30,352 nucleotides of DNA from CBCXVS01 sp965178525 (GCA_965178525.1 CBCXVS010000055.1:1-30352), one strand, 5' to 3'; shown: positions 21,299 to 30,268, counted from the stretch's first letter. Notes: generated by a model from the letters alone, not told the origin. Program-made: numbers and translations.

Positions 21299-21938
21299 GA
21301 GCTATCTTCTGGAAAAATTCATTCGCTCTGACTGTTTTCGCCTCGCCAGCCATTTGTCGCCAGCACACATGTCGCCTCCTTGCAGCGCGCAAGTCATGAC
21401 ATTTCTTGGCTATAGGCTGGGTGTGCGTGGGAAGGCAGCCGGATCGGTGACCCGCAGTCCGTGAAAAAAATCGGGAACGACGTGTGCCTAAACAATTACT
21501 CCTGAGTTGTATATTATCCGGCATTTTAGACACACGTCTCCCGTCAGTGCCAAAAACCAGGTTTAAACTCGCCGACATCCGTCACGGCTTATGCCTCTTG
21601 CGGTTGCCTGCCGGGGTGATGGGCCATCGGTGCGCGAGGGGCATCCGGGGTGCGCCCGAGGTGTCGCATGGCCGGCATCATCGCACCGGGCTTCAGACGG
21701 TCGATATCCTTCAACAACGCTTGAGCCCGTACCGCCTTGACCGTGTGCATCGGGTCAAGGTCAGACCGAGCAGGCATCCGGTTCCCCTGTTGGGATGAAT
21801 CAAGAAGGGAACCTGATCGGATGCTGGCTCGATTGGACTTGCCTGAGACAGGACCGCCAGTCGGGGAACGGAACTCTGGGAGAAGCGGTATCCGCACTGA
21901 CGACTCAGGAGCCCTTTACAAAAGGGGAACAAAACCGC
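21291..21938. other. Orphan intergenic region of about 650 bases
   Basis: No recognised gene lies here. Plus strand: a 59-codon frame starts at the mirrored ATG at 21285 and ends at 21464, without a ribosome-binding site or known similarity. Minus strand: a 102-codon frame (21589-21897) has no recognisable domain. An imperfect inverted repeat is present at 21774-21824. The region may contain mobile-element or gene debris. Confidence 0.4.
21774..21824. repeat. Imperfect inverted repeat
   Basis: GCATCCGGTTCCC (21774-21786) is complementary to 21807-21824 except for a five-base insertion in the right arm. The loop is 20 bases. It lies in the gene-free stretch between lexA and the CocE hydrolase gene. 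Confidence 0.5.
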
Positions 21939-23681
21939 TTACCTGGGCACAATCGGCAGCGTTATGTGGGAAGGATGCTGCGTGTTGTGCAAGATGGTCT
22001 GCATCGCCGGCCTGAACCCGGCATCCTCCGCAACGCACCCCCCGGTGTTGGTATTGCGGTCGAAACGTGGGAAGTTGCTGCTCGACACCTCGACCCGGAT
22101 CTGGTGCCCCTGTTTGAAGACATTGCTCGTTGCCCACAGATCGATCGTGTAGCGATAGACCTGGCCAGGCTCCACTGGGCTTGCGGTCGCGGTGGATTCG
22201 CGATACCGCGCGCGGATGATCCCATCGGTGAGGTTCCGCGCACAGCCGTGCTCGCACACATCCACTAACTTGGCCGTAAAATCGGTATCCGGCGCTGATG
22301 TCGCGGCCCAGAGGGTGACGCTGATCGGCCCTGTCACTTCGATATCGCGCGCCAATGGCGTCGTCGAATACACCAGCACATCCTCTCGCGCCTCGATCTC
22401 CTGCTGATCAAAAGCGCCATTGGCCATAAAATAGGCGTTACAGCAGAGGGGGCCACCCCGGGTTGGCACCGGGTCGGCGGGATTGTAGAGGAACACGTCA
22501 GGCGGCTCCTCGCCGGGAGCCTCGGGGCTCAAGGCGCCGTTGCCTCGGAGCGAGTTGGCCTTGCCCTGGCTATGAAAGTAGTACTTGACGTCCTGGGCTC
22601 TGGCCAGCGGCCATTCCGGCTCGTCCCGCCAAACATTATCGCCCATGACAAAAATCCGCACGGGCGGTTCGTCCATGATGCCGTTGTCCATGCCCTTGAG
22701 CCAGTAATCGAACCACCGGAAATGGATGCCATCCAGGTCAATCGCCAAGGGGTCCGAGCCCAGGCCAAAGTAATGCTCCCCGGTGATGCCGGGACCGCGT
22801 GCGGACCCGTGCTGCCAGGGGCCGATCAAGAGTTTCTGCCCGTTTCTGGCGTCCTCTGTGGCGCCCTGGTCTCGCATTCCCAAGTAGTTGCGGATCGTAC
22901 CACCCAGGAAGATGTCATACCAGCCGCCAACGTTGTAGGCGGGAACGCCAATCTGAGAATGGTGGTCCTCAATACACCACGGTTTCCAGTAGTCATCGTA
23001 CTCCGGATGGGCCAGCCAATCGTAAAAATAATCCGCCAAGCCGTCTTGCAGGTGTGGGAACTTGTTCAGGGGCAGGAAGGTGAATGCGGATTCCATACCA
23101 TCGATTGCCGCAAGCAACTGCCGCTGCCGCTCCTGGGGAAGAGTCAGGCGGGCGGAGAGGTTGCGGAAATTGGCCAGCGTCAGATTGCCCATGGTCCACG
23201 AGACGTTGAACCCCAGCTCGAAAGCCCCGCCTTGATAGGCCCAACCCTCGTGGTAGTTGGACGCCGTGACCCGGGGCATAATCGCCCTGAGATGGGGCGG
23301 GCGGGTCTTGGCCGCCAGCCACTGTGTAGCGCCGACGTAGGAGGAACCGAACATACCGACCTTGCCCGACGACCAAGACTGTGCTGCGGCCCATTCCACC
23401 GTATCGTATCCGTCGTTGACCTCGTCGCGAAAGGCGTAGAATTCGCCCTCCGACGTATGCCGCCCACGGGTGTCTTGAATGACGACGGCAAAGCCGTGGT
23501 CGGCTGCTTTGAGGGGATCGAGCATGGCGCGGGCTAAGGTTTTGTCATACGGCGTGCGTTGCAAGATGACGGGGAACGGCCCAGTCCCGTTAGGCCGGTA
23601 GACATCGGCGTATAACGTGGCGCCGTCCCGCATAGGCACGGCGTTGTTGGTTTCGACCTGCAAAGAAGCGGATGCGGGCAT
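21939..23681 (-). CDS. CocE/NonD-family hydrolase (S15 X-Pro dipeptidyl-peptidase-like)
   Basis: A 580-residue alpha/beta hydrolase. The N-terminal S15 domain begins 'VPMRDGATLYADVYRP' and has 'QRTPYDKTLARAM' and 'VIQDTRGRHTSEGEF'. The nucleophile is Ser114 in 'GMFGSSYVGATQW'. 'LLIGPWQHGS' carries the probable catalytic His. The C-terminal jelly-roll domain (about residues 350-570: 'TTPLARDIEVTGPISVTLWAATSAPDTDFTAKLVDV' to 'GHQIRVEVSSSNFPRFDRN') is typical of cocaine esterase, glutaryl-7-ACA acylase and relatives. Substrates vary (esters, amides, beta-lactam side chains) and cannot be assigned. There is no signal peptide, so it is probably cytosolic. AGGAGG 7 bases before the ATG fixes the start. 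It is divergent from the SDR gene (191 bases). Confidence 0.93.
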   Translation of the reverse strand: MPASASLQVETNNAVPMRDGATLYADVYRPNGTGPFPVILQRTPYDKTLARAMLDPLKAADHGFAVVIQDTRGRHTSEGEFYAFRDEVNDGYDTVEWAAAQSWSSGKVGMFGSSYVGATQWLAAKTRPPHLRAIMPRVTASNYHEGWAYQGGAFELGFNVSWTMGNLTLANFRNLSARLTLPQERQRQLLAAIDGMESAFTFLPLNKFPHLQDGLADYFYDWLAHPEYDDYWKPWCIEDHHSQIGVPAYNVGGWYDIFLGGTIRNYLGMRDQGATEDARNGQKLLIGPWQHGSARGPGITGEHYFGLGSDPLAIDLDGIHFRWFDYWLKGMDNGIMDEPPVRIFVMGDNVWRDEPEWPLARAQDVKYYFHSQGKANSLRGNGALSPEAPGEEPPDVFLYNPADPVPTRGGPLCCNAYFMANGAFDQQEIEAREDVLVYSTTPLARDIEVTGPISVTLWAATSAPDTDFTAKLVDVCEHGCARNLTDGIIRARYRESTATASPVEPGQVYRYTIDLWATSNVFKQGHQIRVEVSSSNFPRFDRNTNTGGCVAEDAGFRPAMQTILHNTQHPSHITLPIVPR

Positions 23682-23872
23682 GGTATGCCTCCTGTGTCAT
23701 CGAAGCGTGGTCGCTCGTGTGATGCCGCCAAAGGGATGATCTCGGCGTTAGAATACCATTGTCCATGTCGACCCGTCTATCGCCCCACGGCCGCGATGTG
23801 TTACCATCGCCTTGCTTGAGAGAAATCGTATGTACGAGACAGGCATGGTAGGTATGTGAAGGAGGCGAGGGC

Positions 23873-24622
23873 ATGCGGTTAGCGGGTAAGGTCGCGATGA
23901 TTACGGGTGCGGCAAGCGGTATGGGAGCAGTCGAAGCGAGTATGTTCGCCAAAGAAGGCGCGAAGGTCGTCGTGGCCGACCTCCTGGAAGATAGCGGGAG
24001 CCAGGTGGTCGCCGACATCACCGCGGCTGGTGGGGATGCCCGGTTCGTGCGGCTCGACGTCACGGACGAAGACGAATGGCGGGAGGCGGTTTCCACTGCG
24101 GCCGCGACATTTGGCAAACTGGATATCCTGGTCAATAATGCCGGTATCAGTGGCTCCGCGCGCGGCGACCTGATGGATACCGAGGCTTGGGATCAGCTCA
24201 TGGCGATCAACGCCAAAGGCGTCTTTTTGGGAATCAAATACGCCGTTCCCGCCATGCAGCAGGCAGGCGGCGCCATCGTCAATATCTCGTCCATCTCAGG
24301 ATTTGCCGGCCAAGATTACACCCATATGGGCTACAATGCCTCCAAGGGCGCCGTACGTATTGTGACGAAGTCCGCAGCGGTGCAGTTCGCCAAGGATGGT
24401 ATCCGGGTGAACTCCGTGCACCCGGGCATTATGCCCCCGATGCGAACATCGGTCGTCAGTGCGGAGCCGGAACGGCGCCGGCAGATGATCGCCGCGGTGC
24501 CCATGGGCCGCGAAGGCCGGCGGGAAGAAGTTGGCTATGCCGTGTTGTTTCTCGCCTCGGATGAAGCCTCCTATATTACGGGCACGGAATTGGTCGTCGA
24601 TGGCGGTTTCCTGGCTCTATGA
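23873..24622 (+). CDS. SDR-family NAD(P)-dependent oxidoreductase
   Basis: A 249-residue classical short-chain dehydrogenase. Residues 'MITGAASGMGAVEASMF' form the TGxxxGxG cofactor motif; Asp of 'VVVADLLED' after the second strand favours NAD over NADP. 'LDVTDEDEW', 'ILVNNAGISG', the catalytic Ser in 'IVNISSISGFAG' and Tyr-x3-Lys in 'MGYNASKGAV' follow. The end 'SYITGTELVVDGGFLAL' is standard. Related enzymes are annotated as glucose 1-dehydrogenase or cyclopentanol dehydrogenase; the substrate cannot be inferred. AAGGAGG and GAGGG precede the ATG. The NAT-like gene starts 39 bases downstream on the same strand, but differs in base composition. Confidence 0.92.
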   Translation: MRLAGKVAMITGAASGMGAVEASMFAKEGAKVVVADLLEDSGSQVVADITAAGGDARFVRLDVTDEDEWREAVSTAAATFGKLDILVNNAGISGSARGDLMDTEAWDQLMAINAKGVFLGIKYAVPAMQQAGGAIVNISSISGFAGQDYTHMGYNASKGAVRIVTKSAAVQFAKDGIRVNSVHPGIMPPMRTSVVSAEPERRRQMIAAVPMGREGRREEVGYAVLFLASDEASYITGTELVVDGGFLAL

Positions 24623-24661
24623 GGGGGTGAGATCACATTCGGAGATTCAGAAGGCTCGACC

Positions 24662-25546
24662 ATGTCTGAAAACCGTGATTCGCATATCAACGCTATGCCG
24701 TTGCCGCCGGACGTGTATGGTGGAGCCATCAAGCGTTTCCTGCACTATTATGAGGTCGCTGCCAAAAGCGCGGGTCTCGCCTTGCTGCGAGAGATTATCG
24801 CCCATTATGCCAACCTGCCCTACGAGAATTTGAGCAAAATTATTAAACTCAACCAGTGTCCGCAGACGCCTGATAAAATCAGACTTCCCGATGAAGTCAT
24901 GGAAGATCATCTGGCCAAGGGGCTGGGCGGTACATGTTTCGCGTTGACTTTTTTTCTCGAACACATTGTGCGGTACAGTGGCTTTCGATGTTACAAGATC
25001 ATGGCTGATATGCATGCCGGGGACAATATCCATTGTGCCTTGATCGTCTGGGTAGATCAGATGAAATATCTGGTGGATCCGGGATATTTGCTGACCGAGC
25101 CCATGCCGTTATCGTCGGAGAAACCCGTCATGCAGGTCACCGAGACCACAGGGGTTGAACTGAGGTACGATCCCGCAGGGCGAGTTTACCATCTCTATAC
25201 GTTTAACCAAGCAGACAAAAAATGGCGTTATCGATTTCTAGATCGAGACGTATCGAACGACAACTTTTTTCAATACTGGCACGACTCATTTTATAAAACC
25301 GCGATGAACGCGCTGCAACTGACTCGTATTTATAAACACGGCTACATTTATGTCAGGAACTATTTTATGAGAGAAACAACGCTCATCGGTAAGAAAAATT
25401 ACAATCTCAAAAAGAATTACCATGAGAAATTGCATAACATTTTTGGAATCCATCCGACTTTTGTTGAAGAAGCCAAGTCTGCTCTACAAGAGAATTTGAC
25501 ACGCCAGAATGCACAGATCAATCAACAATCATATATAGATAGATGA
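24662..25546 (+). CDS. Arylamine N-acetyltransferase (NAT)-like acyltransferase
   Basis: A 294-residue protein with the Cys-His-Asp triad arrangement of the NAT family. Cys lies in 'GLGGTCFALTFFLEHIV' (family RGGxC), His in 'GDNIHCALIVWV' and Asp in 'KYLVDPGYLL'. The substrate-proximal start 'LPYENLSKIIKL' corresponds to the NAT 'xPFENL' motif. Canonical NATs acetylate arylamines or close amide rings in natural-product synthesis (RifF-like amide synthases); either is possible. The C-terminal third (about residues 190-294) is rich in Lys, Asn and Tyr and does not look like the standard NAT domain III. From about 25200 the DNA becomes visibly more AT-rich, suggesting transfer. The DUF4416 gene starts four bases after the stop, so the two probably act together. 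Confidence 0.75.
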   Translation: MSENRDSHINAMPLPPDVYGGAIKRFLHYYEVAAKSAGLALLREIIAHYANLPYENLSKIIKLNQCPQTPDKIRLPDEVMEDHLAKGLGGTCFALTFFLEHIVRYSGFRCYKIMADMHAGDNIHCALIVWVDQMKYLVDPGYLLTEPMPLSSEKPVMQVTETTGVELRYDPAGRVYHLYTFNQADKKWRYRFLDRDVSNDNFFQYWHDSFYKTAMNALQLTRIYKHGYIYVRNYFMRETTLIGKKNYNLKKNYHEKLHNIFGIHPTFVEEAKSALQENLTRQNAQINQQSYIDR

Positions 25547-25550
25547 CCAT

Positions 25551-26099
25551 ATGGCACTTCCTGTGGCAGTAGATAAAGTCAAGCTCTTTATAGGTATTTT
25601 ATATTCACATGATGAAACCTTAAGAAGATCGCATGAGTTATTAGAACAACATTATGGTAGAATCGACTACCGAAGTGAATCTTTTCGTTTTGATGTCACG
25701 CATTATTATGAACAGGAAATGGGTTCTAACCTCTACAGAATGTTTATCTGCTTTCAGTCTTTGATCCTTCCCGACCGGATTGCCCGCATTAAACTCGAAA
25801 CCAACGCCATCGAAGACGCGTTGGCCATCAACGGTCAACGCACGGTCAATCTGGATTGTGGCTACATGGATTATTTCAAAGTTGTACTCGCCTCGACCAA
25901 ATTCGCCGGTCCGAAAATTTATTTGTCCGACGGGATTTACGCGGATATGACGTTGCGCTATGAAAAAGGTCAATTTTACCCGTATGACTGGACGTTCGCC
26001 GATTTTAAACTCGGACGTTATGACCGATTTTTTCGCATTGCCCGCGAGAAGTATAAGATTGAACTCAGAAAGTTGAGAAAGGCGGGGGCCACACCATAA
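25551..26099 (+). CDS. DUF4416 protein
   Basis: A 182-residue protein that matches DUF4416 throughout. Blocks are 'KLFIGILYSHDETLRRSHELLEQHYGRIDYRSESFRFDVTHYYEQEMG', 'RMFICFQSLILPDRIARIKLETNAIEDAL', 'RTVNLDCGYMDYFKVVLASTKFAGPKIYLSDGIYADMTLRYEKGQF' and 'YPYDWTFADFKLGRYDRFFRIARE', in the family order. The function is unknown; the conserved Asp/Glu/Tyr/Lys residues suggest an enzyme. The family is frequent in deltaproteobacteria and related phyla. It sits four bases after the NAT-like gene with no clear ribosome-binding site of its own, so it is probably translated by coupling. The first 200 bases are AT-rich relative to neighbouring genes. A hairpin at 26140-26160 follows. Confidence 0.88.
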   Translation: MALPVAVDKVKLFIGILYSHDETLRRSHELLEQHYGRIDYRSESFRFDVTHYYEQEMGSNLYRMFICFQSLILPDRIARIKLETNAIEDALAINGQRTVNLDCGYMDYFKVVLASTKFAGPKIYLSDGIYADMTLRYEKGQFYPYDWTFADFKLGRYDRFFRIAREKYKIELRKLRKAGATP

Positions 26100-26139
26100 G
26101 CTCCAACATTCAACCCACGCTTTCGCGGCGCGTTGGTTT

Positions 26140-26160
26140 TCCCCCTTTCGCCAAGGGGGA
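26140..26160. terminator. Hairpin between convergent genes
   Basis: TCCCCCTT (26140-26147) pairs perfectly with AAGGGGGA (26153-26160) around the loop TCGCC. It lies between the DUF4416 stop and the convergent cyclase gene; a short T-run precedes it on the plus strand. It may be a bidirectional terminator or a dispersed REP-like unit. Confidence 0.5.
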
Positions 26161-26183
26161 CAGGTGTGATGGTATGCAGGAAC

Positions 26184-27131
26184 TTAAAACAGAGCGATCG
26201 GATTGACCGGGGAGCCGGTCACGTTCTGCAGGCGCAAGGGGCCGAGCGTTAACATGAACGTGTAGCGATTCCGCTGCTGGCAGGCCTGGGCTAATTGTTC
26301 CAGGTTGGCATTATCAATCAGCCACATTCCCAACGCTACCAGCGACACGGTGTGCAGAGGCGTCGCGATATTGGGATAGTGACTCGGGCGCACATCGTTT
26401 GACGTATCAGTGCTGAGCATCGCCACACCGCGTTCTTTGAACCAGGGCGTACAGGCCACTTGGCAAGCGGTCATCGGTTCCGTGCCAGGAACAGGACCCT
26501 GCTCCAGAATCTTGCGGTAGTTGCCGGTGCGAACGAGCAGAATGTCGCCCTCTTCTACGCGCACGCCGGCTTGTTGCTCGGCAGCGTCTAAGTCGTCAGG
26601 CATCACCGGCGCATCGGGCGCTAGCCAGTCGACACCGCGTACCTTGGGAATGTCTAGCAACACGCCGCGCGTGACAATACCATCACCCGCGAGTTCGATC
26701 GCGTGCGACTGCGCCCCCTCACGAGACGTGACCAGACTCGCGGGCTGGCCGTTGTACATGGCGCCCTGCCACGAGTAGTGCGATAAGGCGTCAATATGCG
26801 TAATGGTTTGTCCATGAAAGACCATGCCGATAAACTCAGCTGCCCCACGTCGCGTCCGGCGCCGTTCAGGTGGGTCCGTATCGCGTCCTTCACCACTGTC
26901 CACCATATGACGCTGCACCTGGTACGTGACATCTGGTGTGATCTCGGTCGTAATCGGCCGGGCGCAACTCACGGTGATGCCATCCTGAACAAGCGCCGCC
27001 GCTTGTTTGCGCTTTTCCGGGGTAATGAAGTTCAAACATCCATGTTGATCGTCTTTGCCCCAGCGCCCCCAGTTGCTCAGCGACGTCATCCATGCAACGA
27101 CCTGCTCTTCGGAAGGAATCGTGGCGGCCAT
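26184..27131 (-). CDS. Cyclase-family hydrolase (kynurenine formamidase-like fold)
   Basis: A 315-residue metal-dependent hydrolase of the putative cyclase family, which includes bacterial kynurenine formamidase and isatin hydrolase. 'GMVFHGQTITHIDALSH' is a form of the HxGTHxDxxxH metal-binding motif. 'VLLDIPKVRGVDWL', 'VEEGDILLVRTGNY' and 'AMLSTDTSNDV...LHTVSLVALGMWLIDNANLEQLA' follow in family order. The N-terminal 'NWGRWGKDDQHGCLNFITPEKR' is typical of the longer subgroup of about 310-330 residues. The ATG at 27131 has AAGGAG upstream; an ATG at 27170 would add 13 residues. The substrate is unknown, perhaps an N-formyl or lactam compound of aromatic catabolism (inference). Confidence 0.9.
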   Translation of the reverse strand: MAATIPSEEQVVAWMTSLSNWGRWGKDDQHGCLNFITPEKRKQAAALVQDGITVSCARPITTEITPDVTYQVQRHMVDSGEGRDTDPPERRRTRRGAAEFIGMVFHGQTITHIDALSHYSWQGAMYNGQPASLVTSREGAQSHAIELAGDGIVTRGVLLDIPKVRGVDWLAPDAPVMPDDLDAAEQQAGVRVEEGDILLVRTGNYRKILEQGPVPGTEPMTACQVACTPWFKERGVAMLSTDTSNDVRPSHYPNIATPLHTVSLVALGMWLIDNANLEQLAQACQQRNRYTFMLTLGPLRLQNVTGSPVNPIALF

Positions 27132-27204
27132 GATCTTCGCTCCTTCTGATGGAGTTTCGAGGCTTCGCATCGCTCTACGTTAAAAAGGGTATAATAAAGT
27201 TCTT

Positions 27205-27315
27205 AGCTGCAAGCTATCAGCTATCAGCTATCAGCTATCAGCTAAAACGCTGGAAGAAAATCTTGCATCTTCTTTTTTAGCTAACAGCTAACAGCTAATA
27301 GCTAACAGCTATTAG
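27205..27315. repeat. Two tracts of AGCTATC / AGCTAAC heptanucleotide repeats
   Basis: A first tract of about four AGCTATC units (about 27213-27245) and a second of about five AGCTAAC-like units (about 27279-27313) are separated by about 35 bases that contain a short GAAGA/TCTTC inverted repeat. The repeated AGCT cores are self-complementary, so many short hairpins can form. The tracts lie between the cyclase and NHL genes, with the second touching the NHL stop codon. Confidence 0.85.
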
Positions 27316-28259
27316 CCCTTTCGGACCAGCTTCTGCAAGGAACGGACTTCCCGTGGCGGATTGAGTTTGCTCCCGGTATGCGTCCAAGATACTTCCCCCA
27401 CATAAATATCACCTCGCGAGTCGATGCAGATACCGTGCGGGGCGATGAATTGGCCGGGTCCTTCTCCTTCCGGCTGGTTGCCCAGACGTGCCAGGAGAGT
27501 GCCTTGGGTATCGTAGATACTGACCCGTAGCCCCAGATTAAGCCCCTGCGCATTCGGACCGATGGGCGCGCCGAGTTCACCGATATAGGTCAGATCTGCA
27601 GCTTGGTCGATATAGAGACCGCAGGGCCGCGCCATGTTGACCCACTGGGTTTCAAATTTACCATTGGCATCGAAGACCTGGACGCGGTGGTTCTCCCGGT
27701 CGGCCACGTAGACCCAGCCTTCTTTGTCGGTCGCAATATTATGGGCGATGTTGAATTGGCCTGGATCCGTCCCTGATTCGCCCCAGGAAAAGAGCAACTT
27801 GCCCTCAGGGGAATACTTGTGCACGCGGGCGTTGCCATAGCCATCAGACACATAAAAATCCCCATTCCGAGGATCGATGGCGACGTGGGTGCAGCGGTTG
27901 AAGGGATTCCCACTCATAAACGGGGCGGGTGTACCGCTTATCCCCAGCGTGAACAAAACGTTACCATCCAGGGTACATTTGCGGACGGTGTGATCGCCGT
28001 CGTCCGTACAGAACATGGTATCGTCAGGCCCCATCGTAATGCCGTGGGCGCGGGGATACGTCCCCTCGCCCCAAGACCGCAGGAAGTTCCCATCGCGGTC
28101 GAAGACCATCATCGGGTGCTCACCCCGATTGAAGGCGTAGACGTTGTCGTTGGCATCTACGCCAACTGCGGCCACTTCCCGAAACGACCAACCAGCAGGC
28201 AGTTTTGCCCAGTTTTCTACCACCTCGTAGGTAAACGCTGCTGTCCCCAATGCAACCAT
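27312..28259 (-). CDS. NHL-repeat six-bladed beta-propeller protein
   Basis: A 315-residue protein built from NHL-type repeats: 'AAVGVDANDNVYAFNRGEHPMMVFDRDGNFLRSWGEG', 'AHGITMGPDDTMFCTDDGDHTVRKCTLDGNVLFTLG', 'VAIDPRNGDFYVSDGYGNARVHKYSPEGKLLFSWGE', 'AHNIATDKEGWVYVADRENHRVQVFDANGKFETQWV' and 'PHGICIDSRGDIYVGEV'. This is the layout of peptidyl-alpha-hydroxyglycine lyase-like propellers, which bind metal and cleave or simply bind small ligands. No clear signal peptide is present, though the first 12 residues are mildly hydrophobic. GAGGTG precedes the ATG at 28259. The stop codon lies in the second heptanucleotide tract. A function cannot be assigned. Confidence 0.85.
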   Translation of the reverse strand: MVALGTAAFTYEVVENWAKLPAGWSFREVAAVGVDANDNVYAFNRGEHPMMVFDRDGNFLRSWGEGTYPRAHGITMGPDDTMFCTDDGDHTVRKCTLDGNVLFTLGISGTPAPFMSGNPFNRCTHVAIDPRNGDFYVSDGYGNARVHKYSPEGKLLFSWGESGTDPGQFNIAHNIATDKEGWVYVADRENHRVQVFDANGKFETQWVNMARPCGLYIDQAADLTYIGELGAPIGPNAQGLNLGLRVSIYDTQGTLLARLGNQPEGEGPGQFIAPHGICIDSRGDIYVGEVSWTHTGSKLNPPREVRSLQKLVRKG

Positions 28260-28505
28260 GTGTCACCTCGCGGGTTTATCGTGATGCTTTATTTTCGTGA
28301 AGATACGTTTGGCGATTGTAACACCAATAGATCGTAATGCAACGGTAAGAATCGACGTGGTGACGTGCGGCGGCGCAGCCGCAGGAACAGGGCTTAGATG
28401 TGGCGAACGTACCTGGTCATGAGGCGTGGAACAGCAGCGGGAGAGGATGCCTGGGCACGACGGAACAGCGTGATCCGGTTGGCCTTGGCAACCTGAGGAC
28501 AACGC

Positions 28506-30268
28506 TCAGGATGGCATAGCTCCGACAGGGGTGTCGGATGAGGTATCACTCTTGCTGGGCGCTATCCACTTTTGCAGCATGGCCAACAAGTCTTCGCGAT
28601 ACACGGGTTTGCTGACATAATCGTCCATGCCTGCTGCTAAGCAGGCGTCGCTATTACCCTGAATCGCATGGGCCGTCATCGCAATGATAGGCGTACGATC
28701 ACCGCTGGCAGCCTCGTAGGCGCGAATGGCTGCAGTAGCGGCATAGCCATCCATTTCCGGCATCTGACAATCCATGAAAACGAGATCGTAGGCGGTATGG
28801 GTCAGCGCGTTCACCGCCTCCCTGCCGTTTGCCACGACGTCGACGCGACAGCCGAGCTTTTCCAGCATACTCACAGCGACTTTCTGGTTGACAATATTGT
28901 CTTCTGCAACGAGTACTCTGGCGCGAAGCTGCTGACGGGCCTCAGCTAGGCTGTGACGCGTGATCATTGGGGCCGGGGGATGTATGCTGGTTCCGCCCAG
29001 GATCGTCATGAGACACTCGTGCAAATGCGCTTGGCGTATGGGTTTGGTCAGGTAGGCGGCAATCCCGGCGTCTCGCGCCTCGGCCCCCTCGCCTCGGTGC
29101 CCTATGGAACGCAGCAGTACCAGAGATACCGAAGCTAGGATCGGATCGGCCTTAATCGCCTGGGCTAAGACGAGGCCATCCATGCCGGACATGTGCTTGT
29201 TGAGGATGCCAAGCGCGTAAGGGTGACCCTCTTGGTGTGCGGTCCGCATTTTCGCGAGCGCGCTTCGGTCGTCCTCAACACAGTCCACCTGCATCCCCCA
29301 GGCCGTGAGCTGTTGTTCTAAGCTGAGGCGGCTCGTGACGTTATCAGCCACGCATAGCACGCGGACACAGTGCAACTGTGTGACGTCGAAAACGGCCGCA
29401 TCCGATGTGACGGGCTGTTTCATCAGCCGTACGGTGAACCAGAACGTGCTTCCTCGGCCGAGCTCACTCTCCACTCCGATGTGGCCTCCCATCATTTCTG
29501 CCAGCTTTTTTGAGATCGCCAGACCTAGACCTGATCCGCCATATTGGCGGGTCGTCGAGCCGTCCGCTTGCGAGAAGGATTGAAAAAGCTGTTGGACAGA
29601 GGCCGGCGCGATACCAATGCCGGTATCGGTCACGGTGAAATGGATCACAGCATCATGAGCGGTCTCGGTATCAAGACTGACGCCGCCGACGACCTCTCCC
29701 GTGTGGGTGAACTTCACCGCATTCCCCACCAGATTGACCAGCAGCTGCCGCAGCCGCCCCGGATCGCCTGAAACCGGTGTCGGCACGCCCGCACGAACGA
29801 GGCTTGCCAGCTCTACGCCTTTCCGGTGGGCACTCTCAGCCAGTAGTTCCAACACGTCTTCCACCGTTGTGCGCAAATCAAAGTCAATCGTTTCCAGCGC
29901 CAGCCGGCCGGCTTCGATTTTCGACACATCCAAAATATCATTGATCAGCGTGAGCAGGGCGTCCCCCGATCTGCGGATGGTCTCGGTGTACTCCCGCTGC
30001 TCAGCGTCCAATGCCGTATCCAACAAGAGCCCTGTCATGCCGATGACGCCATTCATCGGGGTGCGGCTCTCAGGCTCATATTGGCAAGAAATTCGCCCTT
30101 CGCTTTGCTGGCGGCCTCAGCAGCCTCCTTGGCCTTGTGCAAAGCTTCCTCGGCTCGTTTGCGTTCGGAGATTTCGCTCGTCAGCTCCGCATTAATGCGG
30201 GAAAGGTCTTGGGCATTTTGTTGGAGAGCGACGTTGGCACGGTTGAGAGCACGCGCATTTTGACGCAG
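28506..30268 (-). pseudogene. Hybrid sensor histidine kinase/response regulator, 5' part broken
   Basis: The reading frame downstream of 30056 (516 codons) encodes the rest of a HisKA domain after the H-box ('TPMNGVIGMTGLLL'). It continues with the HATPase domain ('LVNLVGNAVKFTHTG' N-box, 'DTGIGIAPASVQQLFQSFSQADGS', 'GGSGLGLAISKKLAEMMGG'), a degenerate receiver (about residues 226-345, Asn at the phospho-Asp position in 'ILNKHMSGMDG') and an intact receiver (about 375-495, 'VFMDCQMPEMDG'). Upstream, a frame reads coiled coil 'RAEEALHKAKEAAEAASKAK' to 'GEFLANMS' and then shifts: one base is missing in the His codon (CAT read as CT, between 30072 and 30073). A TAA at 30269-30271 interrupts the same frame further upstream, and no start codon is available. 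Sensor domains, if any, lie outside the window or are lost. Confidence 0.8.

Noticed and set aside
20652..21578. LexA with a 106-residue N-terminal extension
   Set aside because: The extension reads through the LexA operator and has no similarity to LexA; the known N-terminus starts at the ATG at 21260.
21589..21897. A 102-codon minus-strand frame as a real gene
   Set aside because: No domain, no ribosome-binding site, composition rich in Arg/Pro/Met; possibly debris, so it is only mentioned in the intergenic entry.
22572..23537. A 321-codon plus-strand open frame opposite the CocE hydrolase gene
   Set aside because: Antisense shadow of a well-supported gene with complete S15-family motifs.
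27205..27315. CRISPR array
   Set aside because: Units are seven bases long and contiguous without spacers; no cas genes are nearby.
30081..30263. A 60-codon plus-strand frame at the window end
   Set aside because: It is the antisense shadow of the kinase coiled-coil region.
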